Assembly: GCA_904420215.1 (NCBI GenBank) | Contig: CAJFUR010000097.1 | Span: forward strand, 1-32,487 | Length of the DNA: 32,487 bases | Reading direction: 5' to 3' | Source of the DNA: an uncultured Eggerthellaceae bacterium | Lineage (GTDB): Bacteria; Actinomycetota; Coriobacteriia; Coriobacteriales; Eggerthellaceae | Shown here: positions 15,234 to 23,328 of the stretch, one piece after another | Position numbering within the stretch: position 1 is the stretch's first letter | How the letters are laid out: the number at the start of each line of letters is the position of its first letter | Notes under the pieces: model-generated | The model's input: only the letters and a program-made list of their open reading frames with translations | Database searches by the model: none | Told to the model about the DNA's origin: nothing | Program-made: the position numbers and the translations under genes

Positions 15234-18200
15234 ATGTCACGCAACCTCAAAATCAAGGCCGCCCTTCTGGTGGCGTTCGCCATCGCAAGCACCGTGGCCA
15301 TGGGATTCGTCCTGTCGGCCCAGCAAGACGGCCTTTCGCTGGAAAGCTACCGAAGCGACATCGAACAGGAGCGGGAAGCCCTGCCCGGGCTGCTGGAGTC
15401 GGCCGCTTCGGAAACCGAGCAGAACACGTCCACGTTCGACGAGATCTACCGCTCGAAGGCCGAGACCCTCCGCTTCATGGCGCTGCACGAGACGGGCTTC
15501 GAGGTCACCGACGCCAAGATGCAGGAATACCGCGAGCTTCTCGGCGTGGACAACGTGCTGGTGGTGAACCGCGCCGGCGAGATCCTCGCCCAGGCGCAGG
15601 AAACCCCCGCCGACTTCTCCTACGAGCGCTACAACCAGCTGCGCGCGGTGATCGGCACCGATTCCGCGTCCCAGGCCATGGAGGTGACGTTCGCCGAAGC
15701 GGGTCGGACGCTGCGCTACTACGCCGCCCCCCTTCCCGGCGACGCCATGGCGGTGATCGAGCAGGATCCCGTCGAACTCGACGAACTGGTGGCGGAAACC
15801 GGGTCGCTCGCCAGCGTCCTGCGCACCATCAGCGTGGGGCAAAACGGCTACGTGGTGGCCGTGTCCGCGCGGGACTACCTCATCCAATACCATCCCGACG
15901 AGCGCCTGACCGGCACCGACGCCCTCGTCGCCGGCGTGGACGTGACCGCCCTCGAAGACGGCAACCACACATGGGTCACCCTTGACGGCGAGCGCCTGTA
16001 CTGCGGCGTCAGCAAGATCGGCGACACTTACTACCTGCTCGCCGTGCCCGAAAGCGACATGGCGCAGTCGCGCAACATCACGGTGGGCGTCATCCTGTTC
16101 GCGTTCTTCTCCGTGCTCATGACCGTCATCCTCTACGGCCTGTTCGTCATGCGCGACGAGGAGAAGCGCGGCTTCGACCCCAAGAACTACCGCTCGCTCG
16201 GCCCGCTGCGCTACAACAAGGCCGTCGGCCGCAAGGCCATCGTGCTGTCCTTCGTGGGCTTCCTGGGCGTCATGCTGGTGACGTTCTACATGCAGACGCT
16301 GTTCTCGCTCTCGGCGGAATCGGTGAGCAGCAGCCAGCGCGCCAACGACATCGCCGGAACCATCCAGCGCACGAACGAACAGGCGGACGCCCTCACGGAA
16401 CAGTACGACGAGCGCTACCTGAGCAAAGCCGAGGCGGCCGCCTACATTCTCGAGCGCGACGCGGGCGTCCAGACGAAGGAGGGGCTGCAGGAGCTTGCCG
16501 ACGTGCTGCAGGTGCAGTACTTGTACGTCTTCGACGGCGAGGGCGCGCTGCAAACGACCAATTCCTCGTACACCAACTTCGCGCTGAGCGACGACCCCGA
16601 ATCCCAGTCCTACGAGTTCCGGCAGCTGCTGCAGGGCGTCGAGCACGTGATCCAGGAGCCGCAGCCCGACGACGTGTCCGGCGAGCTGCGCCAGTACATC
16701 GGCGTCACGCTGCACGACGCCGAAGGCAACGCCGACGGGTTCGTGCAGCTGGGCATCAGGTCCGAACGCCTGACGAACCTGCTGGCCTCCGTGGAGATAG
16801 GCCGTATCCTGGACGGCGTGAAGGTGGGCGCGAACGGCTTCGCGTTCGCCGTGAACCGCAACGACAACACGTTCGCCTACTACCCGCAAGAGCAGATGGA
16901 AGGCCGCGGCGTTGCTGAATACGGCATGGCGGAAACGCAGGTGAAGGCAGGGTTCAACGACTACCTCGCCATCGACGGCACGACGTACTACGCCTCGTCG
17001 GTGGAGACGGGCGACTACTACGTCTACATCGCCCAGCCCGCCGACGAGCTCATGTCCGAGCGCGTGCCCATCACGCTCACCACGGGCATCAGCGGGCTTG
17101 TCTGCCAGATCGTCGTGTTCTTCCTGCTGACGCTCGAGCCGCGCCGCCCCCGTTCCGTGCGGGCGCGCGCAGGGGAAGCCGCCGGAGAGGACGGGGAAGA
17201 TGGGGAAGCCGCCCGCATGATCGACGTGACCATGCCCGATGGCCGCGTGAAGAAGACCGAATCGGCCGTGAGCCGCTGGCTCAGCACGTCGATGCAGTGG
17301 CACGAGAAATCCGCCGAGCAGCGCATCGGCACCGTGGTGAAAGCCATCGTCGCGGTGTTCGCCATTGCGGTGTGCCTCGCCGTGCTGTTCCAAGACCAGA
17401 TCTTCGGCAGCGATTCGGTGTTCGCCTACATCCTCGGCGGCGGCTGGGAGCGCGGCCTCAACGTGTTCGCCGTCACGGCGTGCGTCATGATCGCCTGCGT
17501 CGTGCTCACGCTCACCATGATCGTGCGCGAGCTGCTGCGGATGCTCTCGGGGGTGTTCGGCGCACGCGGCGAGACTATGTGCCGTCTGGTCAGCAGCTTC
17601 ATCAAGTACGCGTCCATCATCGGCATGCTGTACTACTGCCTGATGGTCATCGGCATCGACACCACCACCCTGCTCGCCTCGGCGGGCATCCTGTCCATCG
17701 CCGTCAGCTTCGGCGCCAAGGAACTGGTGTCCGACATCCTGAGCGGCCTGTTCATCATCTTCGAAGGCGAGTTCCGCGTGGGCGACATCATCAAGGTGGG
17801 GTCGTCCACGGGCACCGTCATGGAAATAGGCGTGCGCACCACCAAGATCAACGACGGCTCGGGCAACGTCATCGTGCTGCGCAACTCCGACGTGAGCAAC
17901 GTGGTCAACATGACCAAGGACTACTCCTTCGCCACGTGCGAAGTGGGCATCGAGTACGCCGAGTCGCTCGAGCGCGTGGAGAACATTCTGGAAACCGAGT
18001 TCCCGAACATCCGCCGCCGCCTGCCCGCCATCCAGGACGGCCCGTTCTACAAGGGCATCGTGGCGCTTGCCGACAACAGCGTGAACATCCGCATCGTGGC
18101 GAAGTGCCACGAGAGCGACCGCGGGCAGTTGGAGCGCGACCTGCGGCGCGAGATGAAGCTGATCTTCGACGAGTACGACATCAGCATCCCGTTCCCGCAA

Positions 18201-18332
18201 GTGGTGGTGAACCAGCCCAGGGAATTCCGCGAGGCGACGCTGGCCGAGCAGCTGCGCGCCGAGCAGTTCAACGCCGAGCAGAAGGAAGCAGCGAAGAACG
18301 TGGGCAACGAGGATCTTCCCCGACAACACTAG
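15234..18332 (+). CDS. Double Cache-like sensor fused to an MscS-family mechanosensitive channel
   Basis: The ATG at 15234 has GGAG nine bases upstream; one at 15219 is possible. The 1032-residue product starts with a transmembrane helix (about 8-30). Residues about 35-280 and 362-610 look like two extracytoplasmic Cache-type sensor domains (each with QNGYVVAVSARDYLIQYHPDE- or ANGFAFAVNRNDNTFAYYP-like stretches), each bounded by membrane helices (about 281-305, 335-360, 611-632). After an acidic linker come further helices and a canonical MscS pore and beta domain (ASAGILSIAVSFGAKELVSDI, then FEGEFRVGDIIKVG, about 810-860). MscS proper is about 290 residues and opens on membrane tension. The added sensors suggest ligand control. 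It is coupled to the solute-binding lipoprotein upstream. Confidence 0.9.
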   Translation: MSRNLKIKAALLVAFAIASTVAMGFVLSAQQDGLSLESYRSDIEQEREALPGLLESAASETEQNTSTFDEIYRSKAETLRFMALHETGFEVTDAKMQEYRELLGVDNVLVVNRAGEILAQAQETPADFSYERYNQLRAVIGTDSASQAMEVTFAEAGRTLRYYAAPLPGDAMAVIEQDPVELDELVAETGSLASVLRTISVGQNGYVVAVSARDYLIQYHPDERLTGTDALVAGVDVTALEDGNHTWVTLDGERLYCGVSKIGDTYYLLAVPESDMAQSRNITVGVILFAFFSVLMTVILYGLFVMRDEEKRGFDPKNYRSLGPLRYNKAVGRKAIVLSFVGFLGVMLVTFYMQTLFSLSAESVSSSQRANDIAGTIQRTNEQADALTEQYDERYLSKAEAAAYILERDAGVQTKEGLQELADVLQVQYLYVFDGEGALQTTNSSYTNFALSDDPESQSYEFRQLLQGVEHVIQEPQPDDVSGELRQYIGVTLHDAEGNADGFVQLGIRSERLTNLLASVEIGRILDGVKVGANGFAFAVNRNDNTFAYYPQEQMEGRGVAEYGMAETQVKAGFNDYLAIDGTTYYASSVETGDYYVYIAQPADELMSERVPITLTTGISGLVCQIVVFFLLTLEPRRPRSVRARAGEAAGEDGEDGEAARMIDVTMPDGRVKKTESAVSRWLSTSMQWHEKSAEQRIGTVVKAIVAVFAIAVCLAVLFQDQIFGSDSVFAYILGGGWERGLNVFAVTACVMIACVVLTLTMIVRELLRMLSGVFGARGETMCRLVSSFIKYASIIGMLYYCLMVIGIDTTTLLASAGILSIAVSFGAKELVSDILSGLFIIFEGEFRVGDIIKVGSSTGTVMEIGVRTTKINDGSGNVIVLRNSDVSNVVNMTKDYSFATCEVGIEYAESLERVENILETEFPNIRRRLPAIQDGPFYKGIVALADNSVNIRIVAKCHESDRGQLERDLRREMKLIFDEYDISIPFPQVVVNQPREFREATLAEQLRAEQFNAEQKEAAKNVGNEDLPRQH

Positions 18333-18358
18333 CGCCGCCCGGCGGTTGCGGCGGGGCG

Positions 18359-18426
18359 CCGGTGGCAGCTGCGTCGGGCGGGGCGCCCACACCGCGTGTG
18401 CGCGGGCGCCCCGCACCCGCCACCGG
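18359..18426. terminator. Large nested hairpin between convergent mscS-like and MFS genes
   Basis: GCGGGGCGCCC (18378-18388) pairs exactly with GGGCGCCCCGC (18404-18414), with CACAC-CGC-GTGTG inside. An outer pair, CCGGTGGC (18359-18366) and GCCACCGG (18419-18426), brackets it. It lies between two genes that end toward each other, so a bidirectional terminator is likely even though no T-run follows. Confidence 0.6.
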
Positions 18427-18457
18427 CCCGGCTGGGGACGCCGGCACCCGCCCGCCC

Positions 18458-19912
18458 CTAGCCGGCGTCGAGCGCGCGGATGCTCCGTGACAGCGCGCCG
18501 GCGGCGAACAGGGCAACGAGCAGGATACCGCACGTCAGGAACCACGCGCGGATGCCCACGGCCTCCGCGACGAAGCCCGAGAACGCCAGCCCCACCGGGG
18601 CCGCCAGCGACGAGCCGGCCATGAAGATCCCCATCACGCGCCCGAGCATGTCCTCGGGCGCGCGCTTTTGCATGAGGGGCATGATGGGCGCGTTCAGGCA
18701 GCCCATGGCCGCAGCCGCCACGCCCATGAGCGCCGCGAACGCGGGAAAGCCCTCGCGCGGCAGCAGCCCGCAGGCGGCCAACGCAAGGCCGATGGACACC
18801 CCGCCCACCATCGCAAGCGGCACGAGCCGCTTGCCGCCGCCCCATGCGAACACGGCGGCAGACCCCACCAGAAGCCCGACGCCGAACACCGCCTCCACCA
18901 CCGAGGCCGACCACCCGTTGCCGCCAAACCACTCGTAGACCATCAGCGGCGACAGCGAGCTGGCCGGCATGAACAGCAGCATTGCCGCCATGACGAGCAG
19001 CATCAGGCTGCGCAGCCCCCGATCGCGCCATATGAACGCAGCCCCCTCGCGCATGTCGGCCCATACGCCCGCCCGCGCATCGCCGCCACGGCGCATGCAA
19101 GGGATGCGTGCGGCGGCAAGGCACGCGCAGGCCGCTGCCGCGCACAACGCGTCGAACAGCATGACCCCCGCCAACCCCCACGCGCCGTAGAGGAAAATGC
19201 CCAGCGCCGGCCCCGCTATCGAGGACAGGCTGGTGATGGACTGGTCCAGCGAGTTGATGCGCACCAGCTGCTCCTGGGGCACCAGCAGCGGCACGGCCGC
19301 CGTCAGCGCCGGCCCGTGGAAAGCCTGTGCGGCGGCGCGCACGAAAAGCAGCGCCAGCAAAAGCCACGGCTCCAGCAGGCCGCCCAGAAAAAGCAGCGCG
19401 AGCGCGAGCGAGAACAGCCCCGCAACGCCGTCCGCCACAAGCATGACGAGCTTGCGGTCGAAGCGGTCGGCCGCCACGCCGCCGAGCGGGCTGAGCAGCG
19501 CCACAGGCAGCAGGGAGGACGCCGACGCAAGCGAAAGCCACACGGCCGAGGACGTGGTTTCCGTTATGTACCAGATGGCGGCGAAACTGGCGGCGCAGGT
19601 GGCGAACACCGAAACCGCCTGACCAGCCCAAATCACCGCCACCGCCGCAAGCCACCGCTCGGGCAGCGGCTGCCCCTTCGCGTTCACCGGCCGGCCGGCG
19701 CCCGCCACCGGAGCTGGGACATCCCCCGGACTCGGTTCGCTCGTCGGCGCCGGAACATCTGCCGGCACCCCGGCTCCGACCGGCGCCGGGACGTCTGCCG
19801 GCGCCACCCCGCCTGCCGGATCCACCCTGCCTGCCGGAACCGGGGCGCCTGCCGAAGCCGAGGCGCGTCCCCGCCCTTCCCGTTTCCCACTTTCCCGTCC
19901 GTTCCCGCCCAT
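18458..19912 (-). CDS. MFS exporter with a proline/alanine-rich N-terminal tail
   Basis: The ATG at 19912 has GGGAG five bases upstream; the TTG at 19939 used by the track has no such site. The 484-residue protein is a major facilitator of the multidrug or siderophore-export type. WLAAVAVIWAGQAVSVFATC opens the first helix, and the MFS loop motif appears as GGVAADRFDRKLV. About ten further helices follow to the C-terminus. The first 80 residues are unusual: a disordered Pro/Ala/Gly stretch with DVPAP three times, predicted cytoplasmic. It is divergent from the MerR/GNAT gene, and its promoter carries a MerR-type operator, so drug- or metabolite-induced efflux is likely. The substrate is unknown. 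Confidence 0.9.
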   Translation of the reverse strand: MGGNGRESGKREGRGRASASAGAPVPAGRVDPAGGVAPADVPAPVGAGVPADVPAPTSEPSPGDVPAPVAGAGRPVNAKGQPLPERWLAAVAVIWAGQAVSVFATCAASFAAIWYITETTSSAVWLSLASASSLLPVALLSPLGGVAADRFDRKLVMLVADGVAGLFSLALALLFLGGLLEPWLLLALLFVRAAAQAFHGPALTAAVPLLVPQEQLVRINSLDQSITSLSSIAGPALGIFLYGAWGLAGVMLFDALCAAAACACLAAARIPCMRRGGDARAGVWADMREGAAFIWRDRGLRSLMLLVMAAMLLFMPASSLSPLMVYEWFGGNGWSASVVEAVFGVGLLVGSAAVFAWGGGKRLVPLAMVGGVSIGLALAACGLLPREGFPAFAALMGVAAAAMGCLNAPIMPLMQKRAPEDMLGRVMGIFMAGSSLAAPVGLAFSGFVAEAVGIRAWFLTCGILLVALFAAGALSRSIRALDAG

Positions 19913-19951
19913 GGCATCTCCCGTCTCTCGTCTTGCCAACGTTGCAAGGCA

Positions 19952-19983
19952 AGCCTAAACTATGGGGTAACCACACGGTCAAG
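19952..19983 (-). promoter_or_regulatory. MerR-type promoter/operator of the MFS gene
   Basis: On the minus strand TTGACC (19982-19977) and TAGGCT (19957-19952) are separated by 19 bp, the overlong spacer typical of MerR-activated promoters. The spacer holds a dyad, GACCGTGTGG-TT-ACCCCATAGTTT, resembling the usual MerR drug-regulator operator. It sits in the 141-bp gap between the MFS exporter and the divergent MerR fusion. The regulator very probably binds here. Confidence 0.75.
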
Positions 19984-20053
19984 CGCATGCAGGAGAGCAG
20001 GCGGGCGCATGCGGCAAAACGACCCCGTATGCCCGGAAGCGAGGGGAAGGCCC

Positions 20054-21454
20054 ATGGACAGCCTGATGAAATCGGGGGCGTTCGCCCGACTCTGCCGCAC
20101 CACCAAGGAAACCCTGCGCCACTACGCCGACATAGGGCTGCTGCGCCCCGCAGCCGTGGCACCCAACGGGTACAAGCTGTACTCCCTGTTCCAGATGACC
20201 GACTTCGTCATGATATCCTCGCTGCAGGCCGCCGGCCTCTCCCTCGCCGAAATCGCCGGCGTCTTGGGGCGGCGCAGCAACGCGCAGGCCCACGCGGCGC
20301 TCGAAGCGCAGGTGGGGCACCTTGAGCGCCAGATCCGCGACTTGGAGCGCAAGAAGGCCTTCCTGGAAAACACCCTGCGGCAGGACGCGACACTGCGCGC
20401 ATGGCTCGACCCGTCGTCCCGCGAGGTCAACGTGACGCCCGAGGGAAACCGCTGGCGCCTCGGGTTCGAGCGGGAAGAGCGCTTCGTCGCAACCCCCACG
20501 CCGTACTCCGAGGAAAACGAGCGGGGCTTTCTGGCCGCCGTGGCCGACCACGTGGACTATTGCCAGGCGCACGGCCTGCCGCAACGCAGTCAGGAAACCT
20601 ATTTCATCGACGCGGCGGCGGTGGCGTCCGGAGACTACCGGAAGGGCCTGCACGTTGCAACGCTCGTCGGCAACGGCGTTTCCTCCCCGCGCCTGCACGT
20701 CAAGCCGGCGGGGACGTACCTGCACTGGCTCAACCGCATAGACCTCGCCCAAGTGGAACGGGCGCCCGAGGGCGCCAACCCCATGTTCGCCGCCTACGAC
20801 GCGCTGCTCGCGTTCGGACGCCAGAAGGGCCTCGGCCTTTCCGGCAACGTCTACGACACCGAATACACCCTGTTCGCAGGCGACGGAACCAGCATCCTGT
20901 TCACCGAAGTGAGCATGCTGGCCACGCAACCCGCCGCGATGGACGGAGTCCCGAAGGGGTCCGGCATCGCCTATGCAGCCTTGGCCGCAGACGACCTGCA
21001 AGGCGCGCTGGAGGCGGCACGGCTGTTCCACGCCACGGTGCACGCCGTGAACGCGCGCGACTACGCCCCCGAACAGCTGCGTGCCTGGGCGCCCGACGGC
21101 AAGGACTTCCAGCGGGAACTGGCGCACCGCCTCATGAGCCAATACGCCGTGACGGCCAAGCAGGGAAACGTGCTGGCGGGGTTTGGCAGCCTCGACGCGC
21201 CGGGATGCATCGACATGCTGTTCGTCCACAAGGACCACCAGCGCCAAGGCATCGGCGCGGGCCTGCTGGCGCGCCTCGAAGAGCAGGCGGCCGCGCTCGG
21301 ACAAGACGCCGTGTCCGCCTATGCGTCCCTCACCGCCCGCCCCTTCTTCGAAAGGATGGGGTACCGCGTCGTGCGCGCGAACACCGCCGTCCGCCGGGGA
21401 GTGCCCCTCGCGAACTTCCTCATGCGCAAGGAGCTTCCCCGCAGTCGCCCCTGA
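20054..21454 (+). CDS. MerR regulator / GyrI-like effector domain / GNAT acetyltransferase fusion
   Basis: The ATG at 20054 follows GAGGGGAAGG; the long upstream track frame is antisense to the MFS gene. The 466-residue product has three parts. Residues about 5-75 are a MerR winged helix (RLCRTTKETLRHYADIGLLRP), followed by the usual dimerisation coiled coil (80-108). Residues about 130-295 look like a GyrI/BmrR-type effector-binding domain. Residues about 315-466 are a GNAT acetyltransferase, with HKDHQRQGIGAGLL (392-405) as the acetyl-CoA loop and ARPFFERMGYRVV at the end. A plausible role is drug sensing, activation of the neighbouring exporter, and direct acetylation of the drug or of itself. 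Regulators of this type usually end after the effector domain. Confidence 0.88.
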   Translation: MDSLMKSGAFARLCRTTKETLRHYADIGLLRPAAVAPNGYKLYSLFQMTDFVMISSLQAAGLSLAEIAGVLGRRSNAQAHAALEAQVGHLERQIRDLERKKAFLENTLRQDATLRAWLDPSSREVNVTPEGNRWRLGFEREERFVATPTPYSEENERGFLAAVADHVDYCQAHGLPQRSQETYFIDAAAVASGDYRKGLHVATLVGNGVSSPRLHVKPAGTYLHWLNRIDLAQVERAPEGANPMFAAYDALLAFGRQKGLGLSGNVYDTEYTLFAGDGTSILFTEVSMLATQPAAMDGVPKGSGIAYAALAADDLQGALEAARLFHATVHAVNARDYAPEQLRAWAPDGKDFQRELAHRLMSQYAVTAKQGNVLAGFGSLDAPGCIDMLFVHKDHQRQGIGAGLLARLEEQAAALGQDAVSAYASLTARPFFERMGYRVVRANTAVRRGVPLANFLMRKELPRSRP

Positions 21455-21459
21455 ACGCA

Positions 21460-21475
21460 GCGTGCCGACGCACGC
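21460..21475. terminator. Short hairpin between convergent MerR-fusion and LuxR genes
   Basis: GCGTGC-CGAC-GCACGC is a perfect 6-bp stem with a 4-base loop, just after the MerR-fusion stop and before the LuxR stop on the other strand. No T-run follows, so its terminator activity is a guess from position. Confidence 0.4.
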
Positions 21476-21515
21476 ACTGCTGCGGTTGCGACAGACGGCG
21501 GCAAACAGACAGGTG

Positions 21516-23060
21516 TTAGTCCACGTAGCTGTTGACCAGAGAAAACAGTTGCTGTTTTTTATGGATGTCCAATTTCGCATAGAGACGCCGCATGTGGGTT
21601 TTAACGGTGTTTTCGGAAATGAAGAGCTCTTCGGCAATTGCCGCTATGGTGAAGCCCTGCACGACAAGCCTCATTATCTCCACTTCCCGTCTGGATAGAT
21701 AGAACTTTTCCCCTATGAGTTCGCAGCGCATCGATAGTTTGTCGGCATATTTCACGCCTTTTTGCCAAGGAGAGGGTCCAGCCCCACCCGCACGGTCGTC
21801 CTCCACCGCGCAAGCTCCATGTTCCACATCTCCCACCGCTTTTCCGGAAATCTCTTTGAGTTCCATCGACCCACGCGAAAGCGACAAGAACTCTATGATG
21901 CGCCCGTCTTCTTCCTGCGAAATGGACAGACCCCGCGTGAAATACAGAACCAGCGCAAGCACGGCAAGGGAGACGATCGCAATGAACGCCACCGGTTGAG
22001 CATTCGATAGGAACGGAGCATTGACCGCATTCCCCAAAAGGTAGCCCAAACCTTGCATGCAGAGCGCCACGACCATCTGAAAGCTCAAGCAAAACACCGG
22101 ATTGACACCGTAATCGTAAGATGTTTGGGCGCAGAGCATCTGCAAGCTGAGCGACATGAAACTGTAAACGGCATAAAACGCCACCGCGATGGCCACCCAA
22201 GACCCCATATCCGTGAAAGGAAGCGCGCACAATGCCATCACGAGAAAGGGAAACATGCTTCGAAACAGAAAATTGACGCTGTAGCGAATCGTCCTGAACC
22301 TCCACACCGTTGCGAGCACCAGCGCCGAGACGAACCCGCCGAAAATGGAAGCGTAATTTACGTATGTCATCGCATCCATCTGCAGCATGAGGGATCGCAC
22401 GATGCCGCCCAAGAAGGCGAACACACCACAGTACAGAGCGCATTTCCACAAACTGCGCAATGCGTGGACATAGGCCACCTTTGCATTGCGCAGTTTGTTG
22501 GCAATCATGGGAAGATCGTCATCGACGCGCTTCCCCCACAGAAGAGACAACCCCCACAACGCACAAACGAAAAAGAGCGACACTGCCAATTGCATGGCCC
22601 ACCCATCAAGGAACTCGAGGAATCCCCGAACAAGCCCGGCCAGCGCCCACGACAGCAAAATGCTTAGAAAGCCATTTTCCACGCTTTGCGTCACGCAAAG
22701 AAAAAACCAAGAGAGAAGGAAAAGGTGCACCCCCGCCGCAGGAATTGCGACACCCAGAAAAAGACGCAACGCGTCGGGACTCGAAGCATCCAGAAACGGC
22801 AAGCACAAGAGCGCGATTACCATGACAGGAGGAAAAACCCTTGTAAGAAACGCCCGCAAGAACTCGGGGACAATACAAGACAAGCCCAAAACGGCAAGAC
22901 TGACCGCAATGCCGACAAGAACGCTCACGCCATGAAGCCAATAATTCGACTGGGCGGAGACAATCCAGTCGCTTCTCCACAAAACCAGAGAGGACAGGGA
23001 CATAGCCATAGCCATGCCAACCGAAACACATGCCACACCTTTTGCGTCGATGAGCCTCAC
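21516..23060 (-). CDS. LuxR-family regulator with polytopic membrane N-terminus
   Basis: The 514-residue protein has roughly 400 residues of hydrophobic helices (about twelve by eye, for example VVALCMQGLGYLLGNAV and IAIVSLAVLALVLYF) and a C-terminal LuxR helix-turn-helix (LSRREVEIMRLVVQGFTIAAIAEELFISENTVKTH, about 450-490). This architecture is abundant in Eggerthella and relatives, where such regulators sit beside and appear to control molybdopterin oxidoreductases induced by their substrate. It is divergent from such an operon here. The start is a GTG at 23060, with a downstream GTG at codon 9 possible. The GTG is preceded by a G10 tract in the place of a ribosome site. GC content is lower than in neighbouring genes. 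Confidence 0.9.
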   Translation of the reverse strand: MRLIDAKGVACVSVGMAMAMSLSSLVLWRSDWIVSAQSNYWLHGVSVLVGIAVSLAVLGLSCIVPEFLRAFLTRVFPPVMVIALLCLPFLDASSPDALRLFLGVAIPAAGVHLFLLSWFFLCVTQSVENGFLSILLSWALAGLVRGFLEFLDGWAMQLAVSLFFVCALWGLSLLWGKRVDDDLPMIANKLRNAKVAYVHALRSLWKCALYCGVFAFLGGIVRSLMLQMDAMTYVNYASIFGGFVSALVLATVWRFRTIRYSVNFLFRSMFPFLVMALCALPFTDMGSWVAIAVAFYAVYSFMSLSLQMLCAQTSYDYGVNPVFCLSFQMVVALCMQGLGYLLGNAVNAPFLSNAQPVAFIAIVSLAVLALVLYFTRGLSISQEEDGRIIEFLSLSRGSMELKEISGKAVGDVEHGACAVEDDRAGGAGPSPWQKGVKYADKLSMRCELIGEKFYLSRREVEIMRLVVQGFTIAAIAEELFISENTVKTHMRRLYAKLDIHKKQQLFSLVNSYVD

Positions 23061-23070
23061 AAAAAAACAA

Positions 23071-23080
23071 CCCCCCCCCC
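23071..23080 (-). repeat. G10 homopolymer at the LuxR ribosome-site position
   Basis: Ten C on the plus strand (ten G on the LuxR message strand) lie ten bases before the GTG start, followed by TTG and a T7 run. The position is that of a Shine-Dalgarno sequence. Length changes in such tracts are common during replication, so translation or transcription of the regulator could vary between cells. Confidence 0.65.
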
Positions 23081-23276
23081 GTTCCCGTCCGCCCTCAGTT
23101 TAGCACAACCGCCGCCGGCTTCATCCCTTCGCAGACAGCCCCACCAGCCCCGCTGCATCACACTCATTGGGAAGCGCGGCAAGAATTCACGAAAAAAGGT
23201 GACAGGGGCAGCCGAGATTCACCCACTTTGTGCCACAGCATCGCCCTTGAAACTGGGCAATACTCCCCCTTGCATC

Positions 23277-23290
23277 GGCATCGCAATGCC
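23277..23290. promoter_or_regulatory. Inverted repeat upstream of the molybdopterin oxidoreductase, candidate operator
   Basis: GGCAT-CGCA-ATGCC lies about 40 bases before the ATG at 23329, within the 268-bp gap shared with the divergent LuxR gene. It could bind the LuxR regulator, whose family favours short dyads. No confident -35/-10 pair was found, so this is weak. Confidence 0.3.
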
Positions 23291-23328
23291 GCAAACAGAA
23301 GGGTTCGAGAGGAAAGGACGGGGAACCC

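Noticed and set aside
15237-20162. 1641-residue minus-strand ORF opposite the MscS-like gene
   Set aside because: It mirrors the codon pattern of the plus-strand channel gene and contains no recognisable domain in that part; its end only borrows from the antisense of other genes. It is a high-GC shadow frame.
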